Shown here: positions 47,893 to 57,777 of the stretch, in pieces
Position numbering within the stretch: the first letter of the stretch is position 1
How the letters are laid out: every line of letters starts with the position of its first letter
From: Ornithinimicrobium cryptoxanthini
Lineage (GTDB): Bacteria; Actinomycetota; Actinomycetes; Actinomycetales; Dermatophilaceae
DNA: 64,000 bases
Direction: 5' to 3'
NCBI RefSeq assembly: GCF_023923205.1
Contig: NZ_CP099490.1
Span: 2,728,001 to 2,792,000, forward strand
Made by a program: the position numbers and the translations under genes
The notes under the pieces: model-generated
What the model saw: the letters and a program-made list of their open reading frames with translations, nothing else
Told to the model about the DNA's origin: nothing
Database searches by the model: none

Positions 47893-47966
47893 GGTGGGTG
47901 TAGCTCAGCAGGTAGAGCGCCGCGTTGTGGTCGCGGATGTCGCGGGTTCAAGTCCCGTCACTCACC
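47893..47966 (+). tRNA. tRNA-His (GTG)
   Basis: Cloverleaf with the extra 5' G (G-1 at 47893) pairing with C73. Acceptor GTGGGTG/CACTCAC, anticodon loop TTGTGGT. CCA encoded at 47967-47969. Confidence 0.95.
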
Positions 47967-47971
47967 CCATG

Positions 47972-48006
47972 AGCCGGCCCCAGCGCGTCACGCACTGGGG
48001 CCGGCT
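47972..48006 (+). terminator. Hairpin after tRNA-His
   Basis: AGCCGGCCCCAG pairs with CTGGGGCCGGCT around GCG-TCA-CGC. It starts 3 bases after the encoded CCA. There is no long U-run. Confidence 0.65.
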
Positions 48007-48089
48007 GCGTTGTGCTGGGGAGCCCCGGATAGGTTGACCCCGGGCCGCGAGCGCCCGACCACCCCCTGTCACAAAGGAGAACGCCACCC

Positions 48090-48848
48090 ATGGCACCTGA
48101 GCAGCGCACGGCCATCGTCACCGGAGCGGCGCGGGGCATCGGCGCCGAGGTTGCCCGCCGCCTGGCCGCAGACGGCTTTGCCGTTGCCGCCCTCGACCTG
48201 GACGAGACCGCCCTGGCAGCGACCGTCAACGAGCTCACTGACGCCGGTCACCGCGCGATCGCGGTCGCGGTGGACGTCTCGGACGAGGACGCCGTCAACG
48301 GTGCCGTCGAGATGGTGGCCAGCGAGCTCGGCCCGCCGCTGGTGCTCGTCAACAACGCGGGCATTCTGCGCGACAACCTGCTCTTCAAGATGCAGGCCTC
48401 GGACTGGGACCTCGTGATGAACGTGCACCTGCGGGGAACGTTCCTGATGTCGCGCGCCGCGCAGCAGCACATGGTGGCGGCCAAGTGGGGTCGCATCATC
48501 AACATGTCGAGCACCTCTGCGCTGGGCAACCGCGGCCAGGCCAACTACGCGGCGGCCAAGGCCGGGCTCCAGGGGCTCACCAAGACCCTGGCTCTTGAGC
48601 TCGGTCCGTTCGGCATCACCTGCAATGCCCTCGCGCCGGGGTTCATCGAGACCGACATGACCCACGCGACCGCGGAGCGGATGGGGATCTCCTTCGATGA
48701 GTTCCGTGCGGCCAACGAGGAGCTGATCCCGGTCCGTCGCCTGGGGCAGCCCTCTGACGTCGCCCACGCGGTGTCCTTCTTTGCCAGCGAGGGCGCCAGC
48801 TATGTCTCAGGCCAGGTCCTGTACGTCGCCGGCGGCCCCAAGAACTAG
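48090..48848 (+). CDS. fabG: 3-oxoacyl-ACP reductase (FabG-like SDR)
   Basis: 252 aa classical SDR: TGAARGIGAEVA (TGxxxGxG) cofactor loop, NNAG at about 87, catalytic Ser in NMSSTSA and YAAAK (Tyr/Lys). NADPH-dependent reduction in fatty-acid synthesis is the likely role; other SDR roles possible. SD AAGGAG. Not in an fab cluster. Confidence 0.87.
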   Translation: MAPEQRTAIVTGAARGIGAEVARRLAADGFAVAALDLDETALAATVNELTDAGHRAIAVAVDVSDEDAVNGAVEMVASELGPPLVLVNNAGILRDNLLFKMQASDWDLVMNVHLRGTFLMSRAAQQHMVAAKWGRIINMSSTSALGNRGQANYAAAKAGLQGLTKTLALELGPFGITCNALAPGFIETDMTHATAERMGISFDEFRAANEELIPVRRLGQPSDVAHAVSFFASEGASYVSGQVLYVAGGPKN

Positions 48849-48873
48849 CCACGCTGGTTGGGACGGTGACGCT

Positions 48874-49755
48874 GTGCACCCCTCCCCTGAGGTCTTCGAC
48901 CTGTTTGCCGTGCCCGCTCACGGTGAGCCGATCGGTGGTGGGCAGGGCCACAGCGTGCGCGCCGGCGACCTGGTGCTCTCACCCGGTCGGGACGCGCGGA
49001 CAGCAACCTGGCTGAACCCGGTGCTCGCGCGGCTCGCGGCCAGCCTCGACCACGAGCAGCCCCGCGCGCTGCGGATCGCGATGCCGATCCCGACGCGCGA
49101 CCTGCGGTGGGTCGTGGACGGCTGGGGCGCCAGCCGGTTCGAGCCCGACGCCCGCCCGTGTCGTGATCTCGACGTGCTGGTGGCGACCGGGCGGCTGCTG
49201 CACGCCCACCTCGCGGAGGTGGTCCCGCAGGCACCGGCGGAGCTCGTCGCGCAGTCGGAGAGCTCAGTCGGCGCGGAGAGCTCACCTGGTGACGACGGCC
49301 CAACTCGTGAGGACGGCCCAACTCGTGAGGACGGCTCAGCCGGTCACGAGCCATCAGCCACTGTCAACCGGTGGGCGCGAGCCGCCCACCGGACCTTCAG
49401 CGATGACCCGCCCCTCGGCATACTCGGCGAGGACCTGGCCGCAGAGTTCGCGCCCGCCGACCTCGGTCCCGACCAGCTCGTCCACGGCGACCTCGCAGGC
49501 AACGTGCTGCTGGACGCGACGGGACTGCCGGTGGTGATCGACGTCGCGCCCTACTGGCGACCCGCACTGTGGGCCGAGGCGGTCTGCGTGCTCGACGCGG
49601 TCCTGTGGCTCGGCGCCGACCCGCAGGCCATGGACGAGTGGGCCCGTGGGGTGCGCCGGCAGGCCATGCTGCGGGCCGCCCTCTTCCGTCTGCTCAGCGA
49701 CCCAGACCCGGATGTCGGGAGCTATCGCACCCTCGTGAGCGGTGTCCGGGGCTAG
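48874..49755 (+). CDS. TIGR02569-family protein (aminoglycoside-phosphotransferase-like fold), 293 aa
   Basis: Actinobacteria-specific TIGR02569. The kinase-like motifs LVHGDLAGNVLLD and VVIDVAPYWRPALW indicate a choline/APH-like fold; the catalytic His-Gly-Asp is HGDL. A small repeat (GPTRED)2 at about residues 140-152 lies in a disordered loop. GTG 48874 has GACGGT six bases before it. Function unknown. Confidence 0.8.
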   Translation: MHPSPEVFDLFAVPAHGEPIGGGQGHSVRAGDLVLSPGRDARTATWLNPVLARLAASLDHEQPRALRIAMPIPTRDLRWVVDGWGASRFEPDARPCRDLDVLVATGRLLHAHLAEVVPQAPAELVAQSESSVGAESSPGDDGPTREDGPTREDGSAGHEPSATVNRWARAAHRTFSDDPPLGILGEDLAAEFAPADLGPDQLVHGDLAGNVLLDATGLPVVIDVAPYWRPALWAEAVCVLDAVLWLGADPQAMDEWARGVRRQAMLRAALFRLLSDPDPDVGSYRTLVSGVRG

Positions 49756-50342
49756 AGACCGTCCTGGTGGTCTGCGACGGCCGCCTCGAAGCCCATGCCC
49801 ATCTCGTCGAGCTCGTCCGGTGCGTGCCCGAGCGACTGGCGCACCCGCCAGCGGCCCGCGCACAGGAGCCCCAGGTCGGCAGGGGGTCCGTCGCTGTCCT
49901 CCACCAGGGCGATGCCGCGGTTGAACCAGGCCAGCGCCTGCACGGCCTCGCCACGGGACTCCCAGATCGTCGCCATCGTCCAATAGGTCTCGGGCTCGTC
50001 CGGACGGCTGCGGCGCACGTCCTCGGAGAGCTCCTTGGCCTCCTCGGGCCGCTCGAGGCCGAAGAGCAGCTCGACGGCGAATGCCCGCGGGTCAGCTCCG
50101 TGCGAGATCCCCAGCTCACTGGCACTCAGCGCGTGGGCGAGAGCACCCTCCTGGTCACCCGCCTGAGACAGCTGAAAAGCGGCCCGCAGCATCAGGTCGC
50201 CGGGCCGCGCAGCGTCCTGCAGCTGAGGGTCGCCGGCCCAGGCCACCAGCTGCTCGGCCGCCGCGGCCCGGGCCCCGTGTGAGGCACCGTCCAGCCCTGC
50301 GTCAAAACGGTCCAGCCACTCGAGGTCGATAGGTTCGCGCAC
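49752..50342 (-). CDS. TPR-like helical-repeat protein, 196 aa
   Basis: Helical segments fit tetratricopeptide-type repeats, best around AEELLF-like SEDVRRSRPDEPETYWTMATIWESRG and ALAWFNRGIAL. No signal peptide. GTG 50342 is chosen since TAGGGT (50349-50354) ends six bases before it. It converges on TIGR02569 and overlaps it by 4 bp. Function unknown. Confidence 0.72.
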   Translation of the reverse strand: MREPIDLEWLDRFDAGLDGASHGARAAAAEQLVAWAGDPQLQDAARPGDLMLRAAFQLSQAGDQEGALAHALSASELGISHGADPRAFAVELLFGLERPEEAKELSEDVRRSRPDEPETYWTMATIWESRGEAVQALAWFNRGIALVEDSDGPPADLGLLCAGRWRVRQSLGHAPDELDEMGMGFEAAVADHQDGL

Positions 50343-50442
50343 GCCCACACCCTAGTCGGGCGACCACCGCCCGCACGGACCTGACCGGAGGGAGCGGGTG
50401 CACACGTCGACCGGTCCCGGCGAACCGACACCAGAGCTGTTC

Positions 50443-50462
50443 TGATATTATTGTGATATCAC
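50443..50462. promoter_or_regulatory. TGATAT operator of the SPFH-RHH operon
   Basis: GTGATATCAC (50453-50462) is a perfect 10-bp palindrome. TGATAT also occurs 11 bp upstream (50443-50448), one helical turn away. The AT-rich block lies in otherwise GC-rich DNA, upstream of ATG 50487. It could bind the RHH protein encoded second in the operon. Confidence 0.6.
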
Positions 50463-50486
50463 TTTAAAGACATGAAGGAGGGACTC

Positions 50487-51455
50487 ATGACCGATCAACC
50501 ACACCCGGACCAGGAGGACTCGATGGGCCGTGAGCCGGCGAGCCAGCCGGTCGGTCACGCGGGGATGCGGGTGGACATCGATGAGCGGCCAGCCTGGTCC
50601 ATCGACGGCTTCGCGGGGCTGATCATCTCGCTGATCGTCATCGGCGGCGGGATCGCCCTGGTCATCATCGGCGCGATAGCAGCCGAGGCGGGCGACGGCG
50701 GTGCCCTCGCGATCGTCGGTGGCTCGTTGCTGGTCGTGATGGGCTCGGTGCTGGCCAGCGCACTGACCGTGATCGCTCCCGGTCACACCAAGGTCGTGCA
50801 GTTCTTCGGCCGCTACATCGGCACCGTCCGCAAGCCTGGTCTGCGGATGGTCGTCCCGTTGGCCACGCGCAAGAAGGTGTCGGTCCGGGTGCACAACTTC
50901 GAGACCAGCGACCTGAAGGTCAACGACGCCGACGGCAACCCGATCAACATTGCGGCGATCGTGGTGTGGCAGGTCGCGGACACCGCCAAGGCGACCTTCG
51001 GCGTCGAGGACTATGAGGACTTCGTCGCGGTCCAGTCCGAGTCGGCCCTGCGGCACGTCACGATGGGTCACCCCTATGACAACGACGAGCACGAGGTCAC
51101 CCTGCGCGGCGACACAGACGTCATCAATGCCGAGCTTGCCCGGGAGGTGGCTGAACGCATCACGCTCGCTGGCCTGGAGATCATCGAGGTGCGCATCTCG
51201 AACCTGGCCTACTCCCCCGAGATCGCTCAGGCGATGCTGCAGCGTCAGCAGGCCTCGGCCATCATCGCCGCCCGCGAGAAGATCGTGGAGGGGGCAGTCG
51301 GCATGGTCGAGACCGCGCTGGAGCGGCTGGAGAACCAGGGCATCGTCGAGCTCGACGACGAGCGCCGCGCCGCCATGGTGTCCAACCTGCTGGTGGTCCT
51401 CACCTCGGAGCGAGGCACGACCCCAGTCGTCAACGTGGGGTCTCTCTACACCTGA
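50487..51455 (+). CDS. SPFH/Band-7 (stomatin/prohibitin-like) membrane protein, 322 aa
   Basis: Two hydrophobic helices (about residues 45-75 and 78-100), then an SPFH domain (about 105-260; [25 protein letters not shown]) and a coiled C-terminal part ending [11 protein letters not shown] 50487 follows AAGGAGGG; an upstream ATG at 50472 has no SD. SPFH proteins scaffold membrane microdomains. It is followed by an RHH gene with 14 bp between. Confidence 0.88.
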   Translation: MTDQPHPDQEDSMGREPASQPVGHAGMRVDIDERPAWSIDGFAGLIISLIVIGGGIALVIIGAIAAEAGDGGALAIVGGSLLVVMGSVLASALTVIAPGHTKVVQFFGRYIGTVRKPGLRMVVPLATRKKVSVRVHNFETSDLKVNDADGNPINIAAIVVWQVADTAKATFGVEDYEDFVAVQSESALRHVTMGHPYDNDEHEVTLRGDTDVINAELAREVAERITLAGLEIIEVRISNLAYSPEIAQAMLQRQQASAIIAAREKIVEGAVGMVETALERLENQGIVELDDERRAAMVSNLLVVLTSERGTTPVVNVGSLYT

Positions 51456-51469
51456 GCCAGGTGCCTCCC

Positions 51470-51718
51470 ATGGACAGCCAGGACTCCCGCCCGGGCAGCG
51501 CCTCGGGTGCACCAGGACGCCGCAAGCAGGAGCGCAAGTCGGTCCTGCTGCGCCTCGACCCCGCGGTCCACGAGGCGCTGCAGCGCTGGGCCGCCGATGA
51601 GCTGCGCAGCGTCAACGCCCAGATCGAGATCGTGCTGCGCGACGCCCTGAAGGACGCGCACCGAGCACCGAAGGAGGCCGGCCCGATCCCCCGGCGGGGG
51701 CGCCCGCCCCGCCAGTGA
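51470..51718 (+). CDS. Arc-type ribbon-helix-helix protein, 82 aa
   Basis: The RHH core ERKSVLLRLDPAVHEALQRWAADELRSVNAQIEIVLRDAL is Arc/MetJ-like, with basic N- and C-terminal tails (RPGSASGAPGRRKQ and PRRGRPPRQ). Probably a DNA-binding autoregulator of the SPFH operon; no toxin gene is adjacent. Confidence 0.8.
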   Translation: MDSQDSRPGSASGAPGRRKQERKSVLLRLDPAVHEALQRWAADELRSVNAQIEIVLRDALKDAHRAPKEAGPIPRRGRPPRQ

Positions 51719-51779
51719 CCGCTCGGCCGCGAACCCACCTTGCGTATGCCGACACGCAGGTCCGCCCTGCGCCTCGCCG

Positions 51780-52796
51780 TCAGCGGCTGTCCGCCGACTC
51801 GCTCTGCTGCGCGGCCTCGATCCGCACGCGCCGGTTCTCCTCGAAGATCTCCTGGTGCTTCTCGGCCTTCTTGACCAGGTTGCGGTCATCCCGGGGCGGG
51901 GTCTGGAGGTCCTCCTCGGCGGGCAGGCCGGCTCTTAGCTGGCGACCGCGCTCAAACTCCGCGTCGAACTCCGCCCCGAACAGCAGCGCCACATTCACCA
52001 CCCAGAGCAGCAGCAGCATCAAGATCGCGCCGGCCATCGCGCCATACGTCGCCGAGTAGTTGCCGAAGTTGGCCAGATAGAACCCGTAACCAGCGGTCGC
52101 GACCACCGTGACCAGGATCGCCACTAGCGCTCCGGGGGTAAACCACCGGAACTTGCGCTTCAGGTTCGGGGTGCCCCAGTAGAGCAGCGCGATGATGCCG
52201 ATCACGATCACGAGCATCACCGGCCACTTGGCGATGCCCCACACCATCGTGGCCTGGTCGCTGAGCCCGACGACGCCAAAGACGGCATCGGCGACCGAGC
52301 CGGACAGTGCCAGCGACAGTGCCACGAGCACCACCATCAGCAGCACGACCAGCGTGATCAGCACCATCTGTGGGCGCAGCTTCCACACCGGGCGTCCCTC
52401 CTCGACGTCGAAGATCGCGTTCATTGCCCGGGAGAAGGCGTTGACATAGTTCGAGGCGGCCCACAGCGCACCAGCAAGCCCGATGAAGAGGGCGATCGAG
52501 GCACCGCCAGTCCCCTGCAGCGTGTCGATGTAGTCCGCGACAGGCGCCAGCTGCTCTTCCGATGCACCGAGGTCGGTGGCCACGTCCAGCAGTGCCTGAG
52601 TGGTGTTGGGACCCTGCCCCAGGACGCCGAGCAACGAGGTGAGCGCCAGGATCGCCGGAAAGATCGACAACACGGCGTAGTAGGTCAGCGCGGCTGCCAG
52701 ATCGGTGGCCCCGTCGTCGGAGAACTCCGCGATCGTGCGCTTCAGGACAGCCTTCAGGCTGACCTTGGAACTGGGCTCGGTGGCCTCTTCGCTCAA
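51780..52796 (-). CDS. YihY/BrkB family membrane protein, 338 aa
   Basis: Six hydrophobic helices at about residues 33-55, 95-115, 140-170, 185-210, 225-245 and 255-280. The YihY/virulence factor BrkB signature is DLAAALTYYAVLSIFPAIL. The C-terminal charged tail is about 45 aa. TTG 52796 is the likely start, with AAGGA upstream; no ATG fits in frame. Function in bacteria is unresolved. Confidence 0.88.
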   Translation of the reverse strand: MSEEATEPSSKVSLKAVLKRTIAEFSDDGATDLAAALTYYAVLSIFPAILALTSLLGVLGQGPNTTQALLDVATDLGASEEQLAPVADYIDTLQGTGGASIALFIGLAGALWAASNYVNAFSRAMNAIFDVEEGRPVWKLRPQMVLITLVVLLMVVLVALSLALSGSVADAVFGVVGLSDQATMVWGIAKWPVMLVIVIGIIALLYWGTPNLKRKFRWFTPGALVAILVTVVATAGYGFYLANFGNYSATYGAMAGAILMLLLLWVVNVALLFGAEFDAEFERGRQLRAGLPAEEDLQTPPRDDRNLVKKAEKHQEIFEENRRVRIEAAQQSESADSR

Positions 52797-52922
52797 CTGT
52801 CATCATCCTTCTGGTTGGTGTCAGTCCGGCCAGTCTGCCAAACAGCGACCGGTGTCGCCGCACGAACGCACGGGGGTCACGCCCTGGGTCTGGCCGGCGT
52901 CCGGTGGTGCACAATGGCCGGC

Positions 52923-53705
52923 GTGACGTCCGCAGCTGTGCCCCGCCGAGCCGCGCTGACCGCCCTCATGGTGCTGTCGGCGCTCCTCCTAGCGCTCCTG
53001 CTGCCGGCGGTCACGGGCTGGGCGTCTGCCGCCGCTACCGGCTGGGGCACGAGTCCGACCTCGCCCCCGCCGCCGACCCCGACGAACCCGGAGCCCACGC
53101 CGACCTCTCCGCCCCCCACTGACCCGGGCCCCACCAACCCGGAGCCCACAGGTCCGGAGCCGACGGGCACCGAGCCTGAGCCCACCGCGCCGCCCACCAC
53201 CGAGCCGGGGCCGACCGGCCCCTCACCCACGACGACCTCCCCACCACCGCCTGCCCCGCGCCCGCCTGCCCCGCGCCCGCCTGCCCCGCGCCCGCCTGCT
53301 CCACGCCCGACACCGACCGGCACCGCGCCCGCCCCGGCTCCGACGACGGCCCCGGACACACCTCCTGCCGACCCGGGCACCAGCGCTCCTCCGCTCGCAT
53401 CCCCCGCCCCGGTCAAGGTGCCCATCCCCGAGCGCGGCCTGATGCTGGGGCGCGGCCTGGCCGCCGTCGGGCTGACGGTCGGCACCGTCGAGCAGCTCGA
53501 CGCTCACCGACCGACGGCATCGACGCCGCGCGACGCGACGACCACGGGGGCGGCGAGCACAACAGAGGCCTCCAGCTCGACCGTGGTCGAGAGTCAGGCC
53601 GGCACGGCACCGGACAACGGCGGCTCGACCGTATTGATCGCGATCGCCGTCGCCGCAGCACTCGGGGCAGCACTCCTGGGTTGGTTCGGCTGGCGTTCTC
53701 GCTGA
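52923..53705 (+). CDS. Secreted/membrane-anchored proline-rich protein, 260 aa
   Basis: Signal peptide (RRAALTALMVLSALLLALLLPAVTGWASA), then about 150 aa of Pro/Thr/Glu-rich sequence including four PAPRP units, and a C-terminal transmembrane helix with GWFGWRSR. It looks like a cell-surface stalk protein. GTG 52923 has CACAAT at seven bases. Function unknown. Confidence 0.75.
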   Translation: MTSAAVPRRAALTALMVLSALLLALLLPAVTGWASAAATGWGTSPTSPPPPTPTNPEPTPTSPPPTDPGPTNPEPTGPEPTGTEPEPTAPPTTEPGPTGPSPTTTSPPPPAPRPPAPRPPAPRPPAPRPTPTGTAPAPAPTTAPDTPPADPGTSAPPLASPAPVKVPIPERGLMLGRGLAAVGLTVGTVEQLDAHRPTASTPRDATTTGAASTTEASSSTVVESQAGTAPDNGGSTVLIAIAVAAALGAALLGWFGWRSR

Positions 53706-53762
53706 CCTGCACCCCACGCAGGTGGCCGCGTCGACGGACCCAGGCACTCGGCATACGACACG

Positions 53763-53797
53763 AAAAAATCCCCGCCCGGAGTGGATCCGGACGAGGA
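53763..53797 (-). terminator. Intrinsic terminator of tRNA-Lys
   Basis: On the minus strand a 12-bp stem (TCCTCGTCCGGA with TCCGGGCGGGGA, G-U included), loop TCCAC and then TTTTTT, just after the tRNA-Lys CCA. A textbook intrinsic terminator, rare in this window. Confidence 0.85.
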
Positions 53798-53806
53798 CTT
53801 CGGTGG

Positions 53807-53879
<73 letters not shown>

Positions 53880-53947
53880 GCGACGCAGAACAATAGCACC
53901 GGCAGCCTGCCCGACCGAAATCGACAGCGTGCGACAAGATGGTCCCC

Positions 53948-55003
53948 ATGCGCGCCCTCGTGAAGACCGCGGCCGGACCCGGCCTGGAACTCATCGACAT
54001 CCCCGAACCGGACCCTGGCCCGGGCGAGGTCAAGATCCGGGTGCTGCGCGCGGGGCTGTGCGGCACGGACTTGCACATCGAGTCCTGGGACGACTGGGCC
54101 GCCAGCATGCTGAAGCCTCCGCTGACGATCGGGCATGAGTTCTATGGCGAGATCGTCGAGCTCGGCGAAGGCGTGGTGAGCGGGGACGGCAAGTACGACT
54201 TGCGGATCGGCATGCGGGTCTCGGCTGAGGGCCACGTGATCTGCGGGCGGTGCCGCAACTGCCGGGCCGGCCGTCAGCACATGTGCGTGCAGACCTCCAA
54301 CCTCGGCGTGAACCGTGATGGGGCCTTCGCCGACTACGTGGTGGTCCCGGCGACCAACGTCTGGGCCCAGCCGGACGACATCGACCCCGACCTCGGCGCG
54401 GTCTTCGACCCGTTGGGCAACGCCGTGCACACCGCCCTGAGCTTCCCGATGTCCGGCGACGACGTGCTGATCACCGGTGCCGGCCCGATCGGGGTGATGG
54501 CCACCGCCATCGCGCGGCACATCGGGGCCCGCTACATCGTGGTCACCGACGTCTCGGACTACCGTCTCAGCCTGGCCACCGCTGCCGGCGCCGACCGGGT
54601 CGTCAACGTCTCCCGTGACACGGTCCGGCCCGTGCAGGCGGAGCTGGGCATGGAGGAGGGGTTCGACGTCGGGCTCGAGATGTGCGGCTCTCCCACTGCC
54701 CTCGCGGAGATGATCGACAACGCGACCCACGGCGCCAAGCTCGCCCTGCTGGGGTTGCCCAAGGAGCCGTTCGCGATCGACTGGGGCCCGGTGATCACGC
54801 GGATGATCACGATCAAGGGCATCTATGGTCGCGAGATGTATGACACGTGGTATCGGATGACGTTCATGCTGCAGACCTCGCAGGAGCTGCGCGAGCGCAT
54901 CCGCTCAGTCATCACCCACCGTTTCCCGGCTGAGCAGTGGCAGGACGCTTTTGCTGCCGCCCGGTCGGGCGAGGTGGGCAAAGTCATCATGGATTGGAGC
55001 TGA
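53948..55003 (+). CDS. tdh: L-threonine 3-dehydrogenase
   Basis: 351 aa zinc-dependent MDR dehydrogenase. The catalytic zinc ligands are in AGLCGTDLH (Cys) and IGHEFYGEI (His/Glu); the structural zinc cysteines are in CGRCRNCRAGRQHMC. Oxidises threonine to 2-amino-3-ketobutyrate, used by kbl downstream. ATG 53948 is chosen because CAAGAT ends seven bases before it. Confidence 0.95.
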   Translation: MRALVKTAAGPGLELIDIPEPDPGPGEVKIRVLRAGLCGTDLHIESWDDWAASMLKPPLTIGHEFYGEIVELGEGVVSGDGKYDLRIGMRVSAEGHVICGRCRNCRAGRQHMCVQTSNLGVNRDGAFADYVVVPATNVWAQPDDIDPDLGAVFDPLGNAVHTALSFPMSGDDVLITGAGPIGVMATAIARHIGARYIVVTDVSDYRLSLATAAGADRVVNVSRDTVRPVQAELGMEEGFDVGLEMCGSPTALAEMIDNATHGAKLALLGLPKEPFAIDWGPVITRMITIKGIYGREMYDTWYRMTFMLQTSQELRERIRSVITHRFPAEQWQDAFAAARSGEVGKVIMDWS

Positions 55004-55009
55004 CGAACG

Positions 55010-56209
<1,200 letters not shown>

Positions 56210-56217
56210 GCTACCCG

Positions 56218-56289
56218 CGTCTTAGAGCCGGAAACGTATCTTGGAGCTGGTTGCAACAGGCTCCAAGATACAAGCGAGGCTGTAAGACG
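56218..56289. repeat. 72-bp nested palindrome after kbl
   Basis: Outer arms CGTCTTAGAGCC/GGCTGTAAGACG (11 of 12) and inner arms GTATCTTGGAGC/GCTCCAAGATAC (12 of 12) are nested. The unit RTCTTnnAGCCnG occurs twice forward and twice reversed. It could serve as a terminator of tdh-kbl or be an interspersed element. Confidence 0.75.
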
Positions 56290-56361
56290 AGGTCTCCCAG
56301 CGGAGTGAGGGGCTGGCGCAACGCCTACCGGGAGCCGCGCGGAGGGCTACGCTGGCTGTGC

Positions 56362-57180
56362 ATGAAGCCCTCCCGCCGGACCATGACGTCTCTGGCGGCT
56401 GCCGTCGCCCTCCTGCTCCCGCTCACGGCGAGCGCCACGGCTGCGCCCCCGTCGTTCACCTACGACGCGATCGGTGACTCGTATGCCGCCGGGTCAGGTG
56501 CCCCTGACGGCGCCGCCTATCCGGAGGTGCTGAACGGCCGGATGCGGATCAGCCTCGACGACTTCGCCGCCCTCCCCGGTGCCACCGCCGGGCCCTCGGA
56601 CAAGGGCCTGTCGTCGCAGCTGGGCGCCCTGGACGAGGACACCGACCTGGTGACGCTGACCATCGGCGGCAACGACATCCCGTGGGGCGCCACCGTGACC
56701 CAATGCCTGGCGCTAGACGACGCGATCTGCTTCGGCGCTATCGCCGAAGTGGAGGCGCAGATCCAAAACCAGTTGCCCGCCATCCTGGACAGCGCCTACG
56801 CGGACGTGACCAACGCCGCGCCCAGCGCCCACATCGTGGTCACCGGCTATGCCCACCTGTTCTCCCCGCGATCAGGCGACTACACGGTCCCACTGACGCC
56901 GGAGTTCACTATGCGGATGTCGGTAGCCGAGCAGCAGGCGGCCAACGACGCCGCAGACCTGCTCAACCAGGTCATCGCCGAACGGGCTGCCGCCCACGGC
57001 TTCGACTTCGTCGACATCACCAAGCGGTTCGACGGCCACGGTGCCAATGCAAAGCAGCCGTGGATCCACGGCTTCCTCCCGGCCGCTCTCGGGGACTCCT
57101 TCCACCCGGACGCGCGGGGCTACCGCGCCTACGCCACCGCCCTGACCGCCGGCATCAGCCCGAAGGACCTGCGCGGCTAA
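56362..57180 (+). CDS. Secreted SGNH/GDSL hydrolase, 272 aa
   Basis: Signal peptide to about residue 28 (MKPSRRTMTSLAAAV...SATAA). SGNH blocks: GDSYAAGSG (Ser), GGNDIPWG (Gly/Asn), and SFHPDARGY (catalytic Asp-His). Esterase/lipase activity is likely. ATG 56362 with TACGCT upstream. Confidence 0.9.
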   Translation: MKPSRRTMTSLAAAVALLLPLTASATAAPPSFTYDAIGDSYAAGSGAPDGAAYPEVLNGRMRISLDDFAALPGATAGPSDKGLSSQLGALDEDTDLVTLTIGGNDIPWGATVTQCLALDDAICFGAIAEVEAQIQNQLPAILDSAYADVTNAAPSAHIVVTGYAHLFSPRSGDYTVPLTPEFTMRMSVAEQQAANDAADLLNQVIAERAAAHGFDFVDITKRFDGHGANAKQPWIHGFLPAALGDSFHPDARGYRAYATALTAGISPKDLRG

Positions 57181-57189
57181 CCTGGCCGG

Positions 57190-57777
57190 GTGACGGACTA
57201 CTTCGCAGGGGACGACCGCAGCAACTACGAGCGGATGGTCGCCGGTGACCTCTACATCGCCGACGACCCACGCATCGCCTCGGAGGGGCGCCGCGGCATC
57301 GAGCTCGCGGCCGACTATGGCACGACCTATCTCGAGGACCGGGACGCCGCCCAGCCGATCCTGCGGGAGCTGGTCGGCTCGCTCGGCGACGGTGTCGAGG
57401 TGCGACCGCCGCTCTATGTCGACTACGGCAGCAACCTGACCATCGGCGAGGGCACGTTCATCAACTTCGGCCTGACCGCACTCGACGTCGCCGCGATCAC
57501 CATCGGCCGGCACTGCCAGATCGCCACCCACGTGCAGCTGCTGACTGCCTGGCACCCGCTAGAGCCCACTCCGCGCCGCGACGGGCTCGAGTCCGCCTCG
57601 CCGATCACCATCGGCGACAACGTGTGGCTCGGCGGCGGAGTCATCGTGCTGCCCGGCGTCACCATCGGGGACAACTCCGTGGTCGGGGCCGGCTCGGTGG
57701 TCACCAAGGACGTCCCGGCCAACGTGGTCGCGGTCGGCAACCCCGCCCGCGTCATCAAGCACCTCGAGGCGGAGTGA
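57190..57777 (+). CDS. Maltose/galactoside O-acetyltransferase-type enzyme, 195 aa
   Basis: Left-handed beta-helix (hexapeptide repeats; TIGEGTFINFG, TIGRHCQIA, TIGDNVWLGG, TIGDNSVVGAG). Catalytic His near 120 (TAWHPLEP). Acetyl-CoA sugar O-acetyltransferase of the LacA/Maa family. GTG 57190 has TAACCT six bases before it. Overlaps the next gene by 4 bp. Confidence 0.9.
   Translation: MTDYFAGDDRSNYERMVAGDLYIADDPRIASEGRRGIELAADYGTTYLEDRDAAQPILRELVGSLGDGVEVRPPLYVDYGSNLTIGEGTFINFGLTALDVAAITIGRHCQIATHVQLLTAWHPLEPTPRRDGLESASPITIGDNVWLGGGVIVLPGVTIGDNSVVGAGSVVTKDVPANVVAVGNPARVIKHLEAE

Noticed and set aside
48874..49755. Aminoglycoside resistance kinase
   Set aside because: Only the general APH-like fold is seen; TIGR02569 is a conserved actinobacterial family without known resistance.
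53705..53723. Small hairpin ACCTGC/GCAGGT after the proline-rich gene
   Set aside because: Six-bp arms and no U-run; too weak to call a terminator.
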